A DNA stretch of 64,000 nt. It comes from Kitasatospora aureofaciens (lineage in GTDB: Bacteria > Actinomycetota > Actinomycetes > Streptomycetales > Streptomycetaceae). How positions within the stretch are numbered: the first letter of the stretch is position 1; each line of letters starts with the position of its first letter. The notes under the pieces are model-generated. The model ran no database searches and was not told the DNA's origin. It saw only the letters and a list, made by a program, of their open reading frames with translations. The translations under genes and the position numbers were made by a program. Positions 8,046-16,127 of this stretch are shown one piece after another. Location of the stretch: assembly GCA_000720845.1 (NCBI GenBank), contig JODU01000009.1, forward strand, positions 186,001 to 250,000. The letters run 5' to 3'.

Positions 8046-8699
8046 TCAGCCCTTGCCGAGCAGTTCGTTCATCTGCTCGATCTCCGCGCTCTGCGAGTCG
8101 ATGATCTCTCCGGCCATCTTCTTGGCCGGTCCGTAGGCGCCGTCGGCCTGCTCGGTCCTCGCCATCTCGACCGCGCCTTCGTGATGCTTGATCATCATCT
8201 GCGTGAAGGCGGTGTCGAACGCCTTGCCCGAGGAGTTCTCCAGCTCGGTCATCTCCTCGCCCGTCATCATGCCGCCCATGTCGTGCGTGGAGTGGTCCAT
8301 GGCACCCTCGGCGGGCACGTCCTCGCCCCAGGAGGCCAGCCAGCCGGAGAGCGTCCTGATCTCCGGGTCCTGGGCCTTCTTGATGCCGGCGGCGAGCTTC
8401 TTCACCTCGGCCGACCCCGCACGGTCGGGCGCGAGGTCGGCCATCTCGACGGCCTGGCGGTGGTGGGGGATCATCCCCGTCGCGAAGGCGACGTCGGCAG
8501 CGTTGTGCTGCCCCTGCGATGCCGATGCCGATGCCGACGCGGACGCCGGGGCGGACGAGGAGGCGGTGGCGGCGTGGCCGCCGTGTCCGGCCGAGCCGTC
8601 GTCGTCGCCGTTGCCACCGCAGGCGGCCAGGACGAGTGCTGCCGCACCTGCGGCAGTCACGGCGGCGGTACGGCGGACGAGGGAACGCTTGCGGATCAT
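8046..8699 (-). CDS. Secreted DUF305 lipoprotein, His/Met-rich
   Basis: 217 aa with a lipoprotein signal (MIRKRSLVRRTAAVTAAGAAA, then lipobox LAAC at about 28-31). A Gly/Asp/His/Ala/Ser linker leads to two copies of the DUF305 half-repeat: FATGMIPHHRQAVEMADLA at about 75-93 and FTQMMIKHHEGAVEMA at about 160-175, each a four-helix ferritin-like unit with HH and Met residues. HDMGGMMTGEEM lies between them. The proteins are often next to copper-handling genes and their Met/His content suggests metal binding outside the membrane; this is not proven. Likely co-transcribed with the DUF6153 gene 121 bp upstream. Confidence 0.9.
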   Translation of the reverse strand: MIRKRSLVRRTAAVTAAGAAALVLAACGGNGDDDGSAGHGGHAATASSSAPASASASASASQGQHNAADVAFATGMIPHHRQAVEMADLAPDRAGSAEVKKLAAGIKKAQDPEIRTLSGWLASWGEDVPAEGAMDHSTHDMGGMMTGEEMTELENSSGKAFDTAFTQMMIKHHEGAVEMARTEQADGAYGPAKKMAGEIIDSQSAEIEQMNELLGKG

Positions 8700-8820
8700 G
8701 GTGGTGCAACTCCTTGACGCGAGCCGTTTCGCGGCACGCGGTGGAAACGGATGTGGAGTGTGCGAAGGCACGGCACCCGGCACCGGCAGACACCGGGCAC
8801 ACGGGCGCCTGCGGGTCGCT

Positions 8821-9222
8821 CTATATCCGCAGGAGTTGCAGTTCGGAGAGGTCGGGCGGAGCGCGGCCGTCGTGCGGCGACCGCGGGGACACCGCACCGG
8901 GCGCCACGGCCGCAGGCACGCTCAGCAGGGCGCCGGTCAGCGCGGGCGGTGTGTACGCCGAACCGACGCCGGCGGCCGCACACGTCCCATCGGCATGATC
9001 GAGGTGACCCGCTCCGCCATCCGTGTGCGTACACCCCCCGTCCGCGTGCGGAACCCCGTCCGCCGCGGCCATCACCATCTCGTGCCCAGCACCCGCCCGC
9101 ACCGCCGACGTCCCACCGGGAGCAAGACCGTGCATCCCCAGCACCCCGGCCAGCACCGCAAGCACCAGCACCGCGAACAGCCGCCCGCCTGGGCGGCTGC
9201 TCGATCGGATGCTCCTGGACAC
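8821..9222 (-). CDS. DUF6153-like secreted protein, His-rich
   Basis: 133 aa from GTG 9222. One N-terminal hydrophobic segment (RLFAVLVLAVLAGVLGMHGLAP) is followed by a His/Asp/Cys-rich middle (PHADGGCTHTDGGAGHLDHADG) and an invariant-looking end (DLSELQLLRI). The layout matches DUF6153, a small actinobacterial family, from memory. It precedes the DUF305 lipoprotein in the same direction. The His clusters suggest extracytoplasmic metal binding; the function is not established. Confidence 0.75.
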   Translation of the reverse strand: MSRSIRSSSRPGGRLFAVLVLAVLAGVLGMHGLAPGGTSAVRAGAGHEMVMAAADGVPHADGGCTHTDGGAGHLDHADGTCAAAGVGSAYTPPALTGALLSVPAAVAPGAVSPRSPHDGRAPPDLSELQLLRI

Positions 9223-9317
9223 GGGCCCATCGTAAGGGCTCTCTGCGAAAGCGCAGGTGCGACGCCGCGCCCGGCACCGAGGGCATCGCGTCGCGTTGCC
9301 TCAACTACCCTGCGGGC

Positions 9318-9545
9318 GTGGACTGGTTCATCGCCCTGGCCATCGCTGTCCCCTTCGTCGCTCTGGGCACAGCCATCGTCCGGGACTACCGAGGGTTCCG
9401 GAGCAGCCTCTATCAGTCCGGCATCGGGCCACCGTCCCAGGCAGCCGAGCGACGCTACGGGGGCGTCACACGGCTGGTTGGCTGGACCTTCATCGTGCTT
9501 CCGCTGTATCCGCTCGTGGTCGAGACGATCCGCCTGTTCCTGTAA
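9318..9545 (+). CDS. Hypothetical small membrane protein
   Basis: 75 aa from GTG 9318 (VDWFIALAIAVPFVALGTAIV). Two hydrophobic segments, residues 3-22 and about 50-73 (LVGWTFIVLPLYPLVVETIRLFL), flank a short polar stretch (YRGFRSSLYQSG). Coding bias is clear from the GTG onward, while the longer frame upstream is antisense to DUF6153. Not recognised. Confidence 0.55.
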   Translation: MDWFIALAIAVPFVALGTAIVRDYRGFRSSLYQSGIGPPSQAAERRYGGVTRLVGWTFIVLPLYPLVVETIRLFL

Positions 9546-9714
9546 GCGTCTCCGCCATCGCCCCCACCCACCACTACGGTCCCGCAGTCGGCCACGGCTC
9601 ACGACAAAGGACCGGTCCGAGGGGATCAAGCCACTGAACTGGTCCCGAGTGGGACGGTCCTGCGGTGGTGGTGAGGCAGCCGACCCTTGTCGCACCCCGG
9701 GTCGCGGCCTTTAC

Positions 9715-10098
9715 CGTGCGGACGACCTCACCACTCGGCACGGTACGCCTTCTGATCCGTAGCTCAATGTGGATCGGCCCGACCGGTCGTATGGGGACAT
9801 GCATCGGCTCGGTGCGGCTGCCGTAGGACAGGTCTGGTCGTTGTGGATGCTGTATTTCGCTGCTGTACAGCCGGAGCAGTCGACCTCCGTGGAGACCTGG
9901 AACGGCGACGGTCTCGACACCTTCCTCGGCTCGCTTGCCGAGGACTTCCGGGGGCTGGGAAGGCACACGTACCCGGCACTCCCTGTGCTTTGACCTGAAA
10001 CTCTCAGCGGAGCACCGTGGTAGCCACGTCGAACTGACCTGGGGCATCCACGATCGGGCGCCCTCCGAGGAATGGCACTTCGAGACCACTACGGCGCG
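9715..10098 (+). pseudogene. DUF6228-like gene, frameshifted and truncated
   Basis: One frame gives VDRPDRSYGDMHRLGAAA through GDGLDTFLGSLAEDFRG (ends near 9950), then reads out of frame. The continuation WEGTRTRHSLCFDLKLSAEH to HVELTWGIHDRAPSEEW is in the next frame (about 9950-10085). Upstream VRLLIRSS (about 9745-9770) is in a third frame. Together they reconstruct a DUF6228-type protein (GDGLDTFLxSLAEDFRGWxGxRxWxS). The 3' part is lost where the integrase remnant begins. Sequencing error could explain one shift but not all three faults. Confidence 0.55.
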
Positions 10099-10100
10099 GC

Positions 10101-10635
10101 ATGGGGCTCCGCCGGGGAGAGATCATCGGCCTGCGCTGGTCGGAACTCGACCTCGACAACCGCGTTCTCTACGTCCGCCAGCAGACGCAGCGTCGGCGGT
10201 GTCCTCTACGACGACGATCCCAAGAGTCGCCGTCGCCGGGCCGTCCCGCTGCCCGCCCTCTGCATCGCGCCCCTGCGCTGGCACCGGATGCGGCAGGCGG
10301 CTGCTCGGGTCAAGGCGGGGGAGCAGTGGCAGGAGTCGGGCTACATCTTCACCACCCGCACCGGCCGCCAGGTCGAGCCGCGGAACGTCTACCGCTCCTT
10401 CACCCGCGTCGCCCAGTCCGCCGGCCTCCGCGTCATCCGGTTGCTCGACGCCCGGCACGGCACCGCCACGCTTCTCACGGCGGCCGGAGTCGCGCCTCGC
10501 GTCGTGATGGAGATCCTCGGGCACTCACAGATCAGCATCACCATGGACGTCTACACGCACGTCGTGCAGGACACGCAGCGTGAGGCCATGAGCCACATGG
10601 ACCGGCTGCTGCGGAGGCGCCCTGGTCGTCAGTGA
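10101..10635 (+). pseudogene. Tyrosine site-specific integrase, 5'-truncated and frameshifted
   Basis: C-terminal catalytic domain only. GLRRGEIIGLRWSELDLDN (Arg I) is in one frame up to about 10199; the rest (SRRRRAVPLPALCI, GYIFTTRTGRQVEPRNVYR, LGHSQISITMDVYTHV) is in another, ending at a stop at 10635. Box II reads LLDARHGTATLL where active integrases have HDLRHTAATLL, so the first His is Leu. The Arg, the LGH His and the VYTH Tyr remain. It lacks the arm- and core-binding N-terminal ~200 residues, so it is not functional. It is the relic of an integrated element; the nearest tRNA is tRNA-Arg at 11.5 kb. Confidence 0.8.
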
Positions 10636-10664
10636 CCAACGGAGTCGAAGCACGTAGGTATCAA

Positions 10665-10697
10665 GGGCCCCGGACCGTGATTGGTCTGGGGCCTTTT
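10665..10697 (+). terminator. Intrinsic terminator after the integrase remnant
   Basis: GGCCCCGGACC (10666-10676) pairs with GGTCTGGGGCC (10683-10693) across a 6-nt loop, one G-T pair, followed by TTTT. It is one of the few hairpins in the window with a T-tract. Confidence 0.8.
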
Positions 10698-10810
10698 GGC
10701 GGGCCGGAAGCAGTTCGATGACGCCACTTGATCCCGTACTTCCTTGTGGACAGACTGCCCTTCATGGGATCAGTAGGCGTGGCCATCGCCGCGCAGATCA
10801 AGAAGCTGCG

Positions 10811-11344
10811 ATGAGTGCCGACCTGCCCTTCTTCCGGTATCACCCGGATCCTCTGGCAAGCGGGTCCATCCGCGCGTCCGCCGAGTCGTGCGCCTGCTGC
10901 GGCCGCAACACGGGCTGGATCTACACGGCAACCTTCTACTCCGCGCAAGAGGTCAGCGGACGCTTCTGCCCCTGGTGCATCGCAGACGGAAGCGCGGCTG
11001 ATCGTTTCGCGGGTGAATTCACCGACTCCTACGGGCTCGACGGCGTGAGCGACGAAGTGTTGTACGAAGTCACCCGCCGCACACCTGGGTTCCACGCTTG
11101 GCAGGATCCGCACTGGCTAGTCCACTGCCGCGACGCGAGTGCCTTCGTGGGCGAAGTCGGGTACACCGAGTTGGCGGAGCATCCCGAAGCCCTCGACCAG
11201 CTGCGTACCGATCTGCGCATCGGTGGCCACCACGACGAAATCCAGCTTGAGCGCCTCTTGACCCACCTCGGCGAGGGGATGACAGCCATGCTCTTCCGTT
11301 GCACCGTCTGTGACGCCCATCACGCCTACGTCGACGCATCCTGA
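10811..11344 (+). CDS. CbrC family protein (UPF0167)
   Basis: 177 aa from ATG 10811 (MSADLPFFRYHPDPLASG). Two Cys pairs, CACC near residue 26-29 and CPWC near 51-54, are followed by a third late pair (CTVC, about 163). This fits the CbrC/UPF0167 layout with FRYHPDPLxxG at the start. E. coli CbrC influences colicin E2 tolerance, but the molecular role is unknown. The zinc-ribbon-like Cys pairs are seen directly. The upstream in-frame codons before 10811 have no ribosome site and are excluded. Its position between integrase remnant and tRNA suggests it may have arrived with the element. Confidence 0.75.
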   Translation: MSADLPFFRYHPDPLASGSIRASAESCACCGRNTGWIYTATFYSAQEVSGRFCPWCIADGSAADRFAGEFTDSYGLDGVSDEVLYEVTRRTPGFHAWQDPHWLVHCRDASAFVGEVGYTELAEHPEALDQLRTDLRIGGHHDEIQLERLLTHLGEGMTAMLFRCTVCDAHHAYVDAS

Positions 11345-11431
11345 AGATCGTCTGACAGTGTGAGTCTGCGGCATCAGGTGAGGACGCAGGCGACAGTGGA
11401 CGCCCGCACGCATTGATGGCAGCCGTGGATG

Positions 11432-11476
11432 TCAGAAGGGGGCCACCTCCGAAAATCCGGAGGTGGCCCCCTTCTG
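11432..11476. terminator. Strong bidirectional hairpin terminator next to tRNA-Arg
   Basis: GAAGGGGGCCACCTCCG is repeated in reverse complement with a 6-nt AT-rich loop, forming a stem of more than 17 perfect base pairs. It lies 4 nt past the 3' CCA of the minus-strand tRNA-Arg and also after the CbrC gene. Confidence 0.8.
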
Positions 11477-11479
11477 AAC

Positions 11480-11555
11480 TGGTGCCCCCGGCAGGATTCG
11501 AACCTGCGACACCCGCTTTAGGAGAGCGGTGCTCTATCCCCTGAGCTACGAAGGC
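11480..11555 (-). tRNA. tRNA-Arg (anticodon CCU)
   Basis: A 73-nt cloverleaf plus encoded CCA on the minus strand. Acceptor stem GCCTTCG pairs with CGGGGGC through two U-G pairs. The anticodon loop CTCCTAA is closed by CCGCT/AGCGG. The T-loop GGTTCGAATCC is canonical. The CCT anticodon reads AGG, a rare Arg codon in Streptomyces. The 3' CCA is encoded (11480-11482). tRNA-Arg(CCU) genes are frequent integration targets, relevant to the integrase relic nearby, but no second copy of the tRNA 3' end was found in the window. Confidence 0.97.
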
Positions 11556-11634
11556 GTGCCGTCGCTGGGCGGCGGTGCCAACAGGTTAGCGGATCGGGGG
11601 CCGGGGTGGAGGTGGAGGTGGGTGCCGGCCCGCG

Positions 11635-13479
11635 TCACGTCAGGGGGACGTGGACGAAGCGGCCCGCCACCGCGAGGTCCGCCTCGATGCGGGTGGCCGT
11701 TCGGGACAGCTCCGGGAGGATCTCCGTGCGGCAGGCGTCCGTCGTGCGGCGGGCCGCGTGCATCGCGACGTTCAGGGCCGCCGCCACCCGCCCGGTACGG
11801 TCGCGCACCGGGACCGCGACGGAGCGCAGGCCGGCCTCCAGTTCCTCGTCGACCAGGGCGTAACCCCGCGTCCGGGCCTCGGGGAGGGCCAGCAGGACGT
11901 GGCCCGGGGCCGTCGCCCGGGCCGGGAGCCGGGCGCCGACCGTGACGCGGGCGCTCAGGACGCGGGTCGTGGACGCCCGGGCCGTGTACTGGATCTCCTC
12001 GCCCGATTCCGACAGGACGGCCAGGGACGCCGACTCGTGGACGCGGTCGGCCAGAGCGGTCAGGTGGGGCTGGGCGATCTCGGCGAGGGAGGTGCGGGAC
12101 AGGGGCGGGAAGCCGAGGGACAGGACCCGGGGGGTGAGGGTGAAGGTGTGGTCGGGGGCGGGCGCCACCAGGCCCGCGTGGACGTGGGTGATCAGTGCCC
12201 GGCGGGCGGTCGCGCGGGCCAGGCCGGTCGCCTTGGCGACCTGGGTCAGGGTCAGCGCGGAGCGGCCCTCGCCGAAGGCGGTCAGTACGGTCAGGCCGCG
12301 GGCGAGGGATTCCACGAACTCCCGGCCCAGTTCCTGCTTCGACGCGCCCGTCCAGGTGGCGAGGCCCGCCCGGGGCGGCCCCGGTTCCGGCGGCGGTGCG
12401 GTGCGCAGGTCGTCCTCCATCGCCGCGACCGCCGCGCGCAGGCGGGGGAGCAGGGCCGTCCGCAGGTCCGGTGCCGTGTGGCGGCTGGTGTGGCTCACGA
12501 CGCTCGCCACGCAGGCCACCCGGCCGGTGCCGGGGTCTCGTACGGGGACCGAGAGCGCCACCAGGCCCGGTTCGATGAGCTGGTCGTCCAGCGCGTAGTC
12601 GTCCGTCGCCGCCCTCGCCGTACGGAGGGTGAAGTCCTCGTCCGGGGTGGGGTGTTCGCGGGGTGGTACGGCGGGGAAGGTGTGGTCCGCCGGGTCCGCG
12701 GCCCGGCGTTCTCGCCAGTGGTGCCAGTCGGGGTCCGTCCACTGCGTGGCGAAGAGAGGGCCGGGGGCGGTGCGTTCGGCCGGGAGCAGGTCGCCGATGC
12801 GGAAGCTCAGGGACATGGCGCGGCGGCGGGTGGCCTGGTGGATGAAGCGGATGCCGTCCCGGTCGCCGACCGCCAGCGACACCGACTCGTCCAGTTCGTC
12901 GGCCAGGGCGTCGGCGCGGGCGGAGAGCAGGGCGGGGAGGCGGAGGGCGGCGAGATAGGCGTTGCCCAGTTCCATCAGGCGGGGGGCCAGGGTCACGTCG
13001 CGGCCGTCCAGGCGGACGTAGCCCATGCGGGCGAGGGTCGCGGTGAGGCGGTCGACCGTGGAGCGGGCCAGGCCGGTGGACTTCTCCAGGGCGCTGAGGC
13101 TGAGGGTGCCGTCGCTCGCCCCGGTCAGCCGGCGGAGTACGGCGATGCCGCGGAGGAGCGGCGTGACCACCTCGGCCGGCGTGACCGCCTCGGTCGGCGT
13201 GGCCGCCTCGGCCGGTGCGATCGCCTCGGCCGACGTGGCCGCCTGGGCCGACGTGGCCGCCTGGGCCGGCGTGTCCGCCTCGGGCGGTGTGGCCCTCCCG
13301 GCCGGTGTGCCTCTCCCGGTCGCGGCCGCCCCGGACGCCGTGGCCGCTTCCGTCGCCGGGGACGCCTCGGCCGTGACGCCCGTGTCCGGCGCGGTGGCGG
13401 TCCCGTCTCGGGCACCATCGGCCCCGCTGGGGCCACGGGCCCCGTCACGGGGGGCGTCGGGAGTGGTGTGGGCGGGCAT
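11635..13479 (-). CDS. Tandem-duplicated IclR family regulator
   Basis: 614 aa from ATG 13479. Residues 1-105 are low complexity (Ala/Thr/Pro/Glu with repeats such as QAATSAQAATSAEA). Two full IclR modules follow: HTH 1 (LSLSALEKSTGLARSTVDRLTATLARMGYV, about 120-150) with an effector domain to about 365, then HTH 2 (LTLTQVAKATGLARATARRALI, about 395-420) with a second effector domain to the end. Normal IclR proteins are 250-280 aa with one module. IclR proteins act as dimers or tetramers controlling aromatic or acid catabolism and regulators with two units fused are known in actinobacteria. No divergent target gene; upstream is the M6 protease, 140 bp away. Confidence 0.88.
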   Translation of the reverse strand: MPAHTTPDAPRDGARGPSGADGARDGTATAPDTGVTAEASPATEAATASGAAATGRGTPAGRATPPEADTPAQAATSAQAATSAEAIAPAEAATPTEAVTPAEVVTPLLRGIAVLRRLTGASDGTLSLSALEKSTGLARSTVDRLTATLARMGYVRLDGRDVTLAPRLMELGNAYLAALRLPALLSARADALADELDESVSLAVGDRDGIRFIHQATRRRAMSLSFRIGDLLPAERTAPGPLFATQWTDPDWHHWRERRAADPADHTFPAVPPREHPTPDEDFTLRTARAATDDYALDDQLIEPGLVALSVPVRDPGTGRVACVASVVSHTSRHTAPDLRTALLPRLRAAVAAMEDDLRTAPPPEPGPPRAGLATWTGASKQELGREFVESLARGLTVLTAFGEGRSALTLTQVAKATGLARATARRALITHVHAGLVAPAPDHTFTLTPRVLSLGFPPLSRTSLAEIAQPHLTALADRVHESASLAVLSESGEEIQYTARASTTRVLSARVTVGARLPARATAPGHVLLALPEARTRGYALVDEELEAGLRSVAVPVRDRTGRVAAALNVAMHAARRTTDACRTEILPELSRTATRIEADLAVAGRFVHVPLT

Positions 13480-13619
13480 CGGCTCTCCGGTACGGCGATC
13501 AGGCAGGGCGCCTACGGTAGCCCGATCCCCGAGCACCCTGATCCTCCGATTCCTCCCGATCCCATCCCCGGTACACCTGAGCACCTCCCGGTGCTCCCGC
13601 CGGTCCCGCCGCCCCGGCG

Positions 13620-14924
13620 TCACCTCCGGGTGACGCTCACCCGGACAGCTCCCGTCCTGTCCTTCTTCGGCTCCGACACCTTGATCGTGACGCCTTTGCG
13701 GGGGTCCTTGAAGGTCTCGCCCGGGGTGAAGGTGGCGTCCGAGAGTTCGGCGTGGACGTTGGGGCTGCGGGTGCAGCCGCCGCTGTCGCGCCGGGAGTCG
13801 TAGACCCGCACCGGGCCCATGCCGGTGTCGACGTCCGCGTCGACCTTGTAGATCAGTACGCCGGGCCGGCACACCGTCTCGTCGTTGCCCTCGCGGGTGC
13901 GCAGCTCGACCGCGTAGCCGGACGTGCCGCTCAGCGGGAGGACCACCAGCTTGTCGCCGCCCCGGCGGGCCAGCGGCGTCAGCGTGTACTCCGTAGTCCC
14001 CGGCGCGGACGCGCAGTGCACCTGGGACGGGGCGAGCCAGCCCAGCTTCCACTTGTGCCAGCCGAGGAGGTCGTTGTTGGCGCCCCAGTCCTCGCTCATG
14101 ATGTCCCAGTGGCCGACGGCTCCTCCGCCCTCCTGGGTGTAGAGGTCGGGGAGGCCGAAGACGTGGCCGTTCTCGTGGGGGAGTACGCGGTAGCCGGTCT
14201 CGTCCCAGGAGCCGGAGCCGTCGTCCTGGCGGGAGTAGACGAAGGAGGCGTTGGCCACCGGGACGCCGTCGGCGACCGGGGCCTCCTGGTTCCCGGCGAA
14301 GGTCACGGACAGGACCGTGTCCAGGGCGGAGGGGCCCGCGTTCGGGGTGACCAGGACGTTCAGGAGGTCGTACGAGCGGAAGTCGACCTTCGCGTCGGCC
14401 GCCGCGACCAGGTCCTGGACCAGTTTGCGGTAGCCGGGTTCGAAGGGGGCGCCTCGTTCTATGCCGTACTCCGCGAAGGACTTGGGCATTCGGAGCCAGT
14501 CCCGGATCGGGGTTTCGGGGTGGTAGTCGAGGCGGCCGTAGCTGCTGGTGCGGAACCACTCCTCGGTCTGCGGGAAGAACTCCGCGTACCGGTCGAGCGC
14601 CTTGCCCTCGCCGGGCGCGTCCGAGAAGTCGATCATCAGATTGAGGGCGCGGACGGTGCCGGTCGAGCGGGCGTAGCCGGTGGAGGTGGGCACGCCCTCG
14701 GACATCTGGATCTCGGCGCCGCCGCCGATCATGCAGGGGCCGTGCGCGGAGGAGCGGGAGAGGGCGGCGGGGCCGGGGCCCGAGGTCGAGGTGCCGGGCG
14801 CGAGCCGTCCGGTGCCGGCCGAGGTGCTGAGCGCGAGGGTGAGGACGGCGACGGTCCCGGCCGCGGCCAGTCTGCGCGGGCGTATGCGGCGGCTCGGCGG
14901 CTGCGCCTGCGGCGGCGGCTGCAT
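13620..14924 (-). CDS. Secreted M6 family metalloprotease
   Basis: 434 aa from ATG 14924, preferred to the GTG 18 nt upstream because GGGAGG sits 6 nt before it. Signal sequence: RRIRPRR, then LAAAGTVAVLTLALSTSAG with an Ala-rich end. The zinc site HENGHVFGLPD (HExxH, H250 and H254) plus a downstream MSEDWG Met-turn fits the M6/immune-inhibitor-A-like group. LNLMIDFSDAPGEGKA and a Ser/Asp-rich C-terminal part are typical. The product is an exported protease. The gene may share a transcript with the IclR regulator downstream. Confidence 0.9.
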   Translation of the reverse strand: MQPPPQAQPPSRRIRPRRLAAAGTVAVLTLALSTSAGTGRLAPGTSTSGPGPAALSRSSAHGPCMIGGGAEIQMSEGVPTSTGYARSTGTVRALNLMIDFSDAPGEGKALDRYAEFFPQTEEWFRTSSYGRLDYHPETPIRDWLRMPKSFAEYGIERGAPFEPGYRKLVQDLVAAADAKVDFRSYDLLNVLVTPNAGPSALDTVLSVTFAGNQEAPVADGVPVANASFVYSRQDDGSGSWDETGYRVLPHENGHVFGLPDLYTQEGGGAVGHWDIMSEDWGANNDLLGWHKWKLGWLAPSQVHCASAPGTTEYTLTPLARRGGDKLVVLPLSGTSGYAVELRTREGNDETVCRPGVLIYKVDADVDTGMGPVRVYDSRRDSGGCTRSPNVHAELSDATFTPGETFKDPRKGVTIKVSEPKKDRTGAVRVSVTRR

Positions 14925-15252
14925 GCGGACCTCCCCGGCCACGGCAGCCGCCCGGCACCGGCTGCACCCTTGCGCTCACCCTGTGCCGAGGGGTGGGCGG
15001 ACGCGCGCTGGAGAGGCCGATCGTGGGTTTCTCGCCGGTAGCCGCCGACCGGGGGACGGGGCGGGATCCTGATGTGACCCAGGTCACGGGAAAGTTCTTC
15101 GGGAGTGGGAAATAACCGGGGATCGTTTCCCCGTTTAGACCTGTGTCCGAGCGAAGCGGGGAGTCCCTCCCCGGATCGCGAACCCAGTCGTCACACCCGT
15201 GGCCGACACCCTCACAGACACCACAGACACCACTGACATCAAGGAGTACGCC

Positions 15253-15906
15253 GTGCAGACCGCGATCCCCGATCAGCGCAAGGTGGCCCGGCCCCGCGCC
15301 GATGCTCTGCGCAATCGGGAGCGGATCGTCACCGCCGCCCGGGAGATGTTCGTCGAGAACGGCCCGGACGTGCCGCTCGACGACGTCGCCCGCCGGGCCG
15401 GCGTCGGCAATGCCACGGTGTACCGCAACTTCCCCGACCGTGACGCCCTCGTCCGCGAGGTCGTCTGCTCGGTCATGGACCGTACGGCACGGGCGGCCGA
15501 GCTGGCCCTCGCGGAGACCGGTGACGCGTTCGAGGCGCTGGAGCGCTTCGTGCACGCCTCCGCCGACGAGCGGATCAGCGCCCTGTGCCCCATGGTGGCC
15601 AGCACGTTCGACCAGCACCACCCAGACCTGGAGGCGGCCCGCGGACGGGTCGAGCACCTGGTCGCCGAGGTCATGGACCGGGCGAAGGCGGCCGGTCAGC
15701 TCCGCGGCGACGTGGGCGTGGGCGATCTGATGATCGCCGCGGCCCAGCTCAGCCGGCCCCCGGCCGGTACGGGGTGCGTGAGCGCCGACCGGTTCGTCCA
15801 TCGCCATCTGCAGCTGTTCCTGGACGGGCTGCGGGCTCCCGCCCGCTCCGTCCTCCCGGGTGCGGCCGTGACCCTGGAGGACCTGCGCCGGCCCTGCGAC
15901 CAGTAG
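15253..15906 (+). CDS. TetR/AcrR family regulator of the adjacent MFS pump
   Basis: 217 aa from GTG 15253, with AAGGAG 6 nt upstream. HTH at about 22-68 (RERIVTAAREMFVENGPDVPLDDVARRAGVGNATVYRNFPDRDAL). The C-terminal domain is of the SCO1712/TetR_C_33 kind (LCPMVASTFDQHHPDLEAAR). Same direction as the MFS gene, separated by a 221-bp leader full of CAGTAG repeats. Likely represses its own operon including the pump. Confidence 0.88.
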   Translation: MQTAIPDQRKVARPRADALRNRERIVTAAREMFVENGPDVPLDDVARRAGVGNATVYRNFPDRDALVREVVCSVMDRTARAAELALAETGDAFEALERFVHASADERISALCPMVASTFDQHHPDLEAARGRVEHLVAEVMDRAKAAGQLRGDVGVGDLMIAAAQLSRPPAGTGCVSADRFVHRHLQLFLDGLRAPARSVLPGAAVTLEDLRRPCDQ

Positions 15907-16012
15907 TACCGCAGCAGTACCGCCAGTAGCCACGCCCAGTAGCACACGTCAGTAGTGCACGCCCAGTAGTGCACGTACAGCCAGTAGTGCACGTACAGCC
16001 AGTAGTACAGCC
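15903..16012. repeat. CAGTAG repeat array in the leader of the MFS gene
   Basis: Seven CAGTAG hexamers occur in about 110 bp. At the 3' end two perfect 18-bp units (CAGTAGTGCACGTACAGC) stand in tandem at 15964-15981 and 15982-15999, with a partial third. The upstream copies are degenerate and spaced 10-20 bp. The array begins at the stop codon of the TetR gene and is not protein-coding in any convincing frame. Confidence 0.8.
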
Positions 16013-16127
16013 GATTCCGTCACCGACGCCGGAACGTCAGCCTCCCGCTGACGGAGGGTCGTCGGTGCGGCTTCGGCCGTCCCTTTTCTCGTCTTTTTCC
16101 GTCACGAAGTCCGAAGTGGGTATCCCC

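Noticed and set aside
10600..11560. Possible attL/attR duplication of the tRNA-Arg 3' end by the integrase relic
   Set aside because: I looked for the tRNA 3' half elsewhere in this window and found none, so no attachment site is called.
11635..15945. A single 1436-aa minus-strand frame spanning IclR, M6 protease and TetR genes
   Set aside because: Only the part from ATG 13479 has IclR homology and proper codon bias. The rest is antisense or out-of-frame to the M6 protease and the TetR gene.
15903..16012. CAGTAG array considered as a CRISPR array
   Set aside because: Spacers are not of uniform 30-40 bp length, repeats are too short and no cas genes are nearby.
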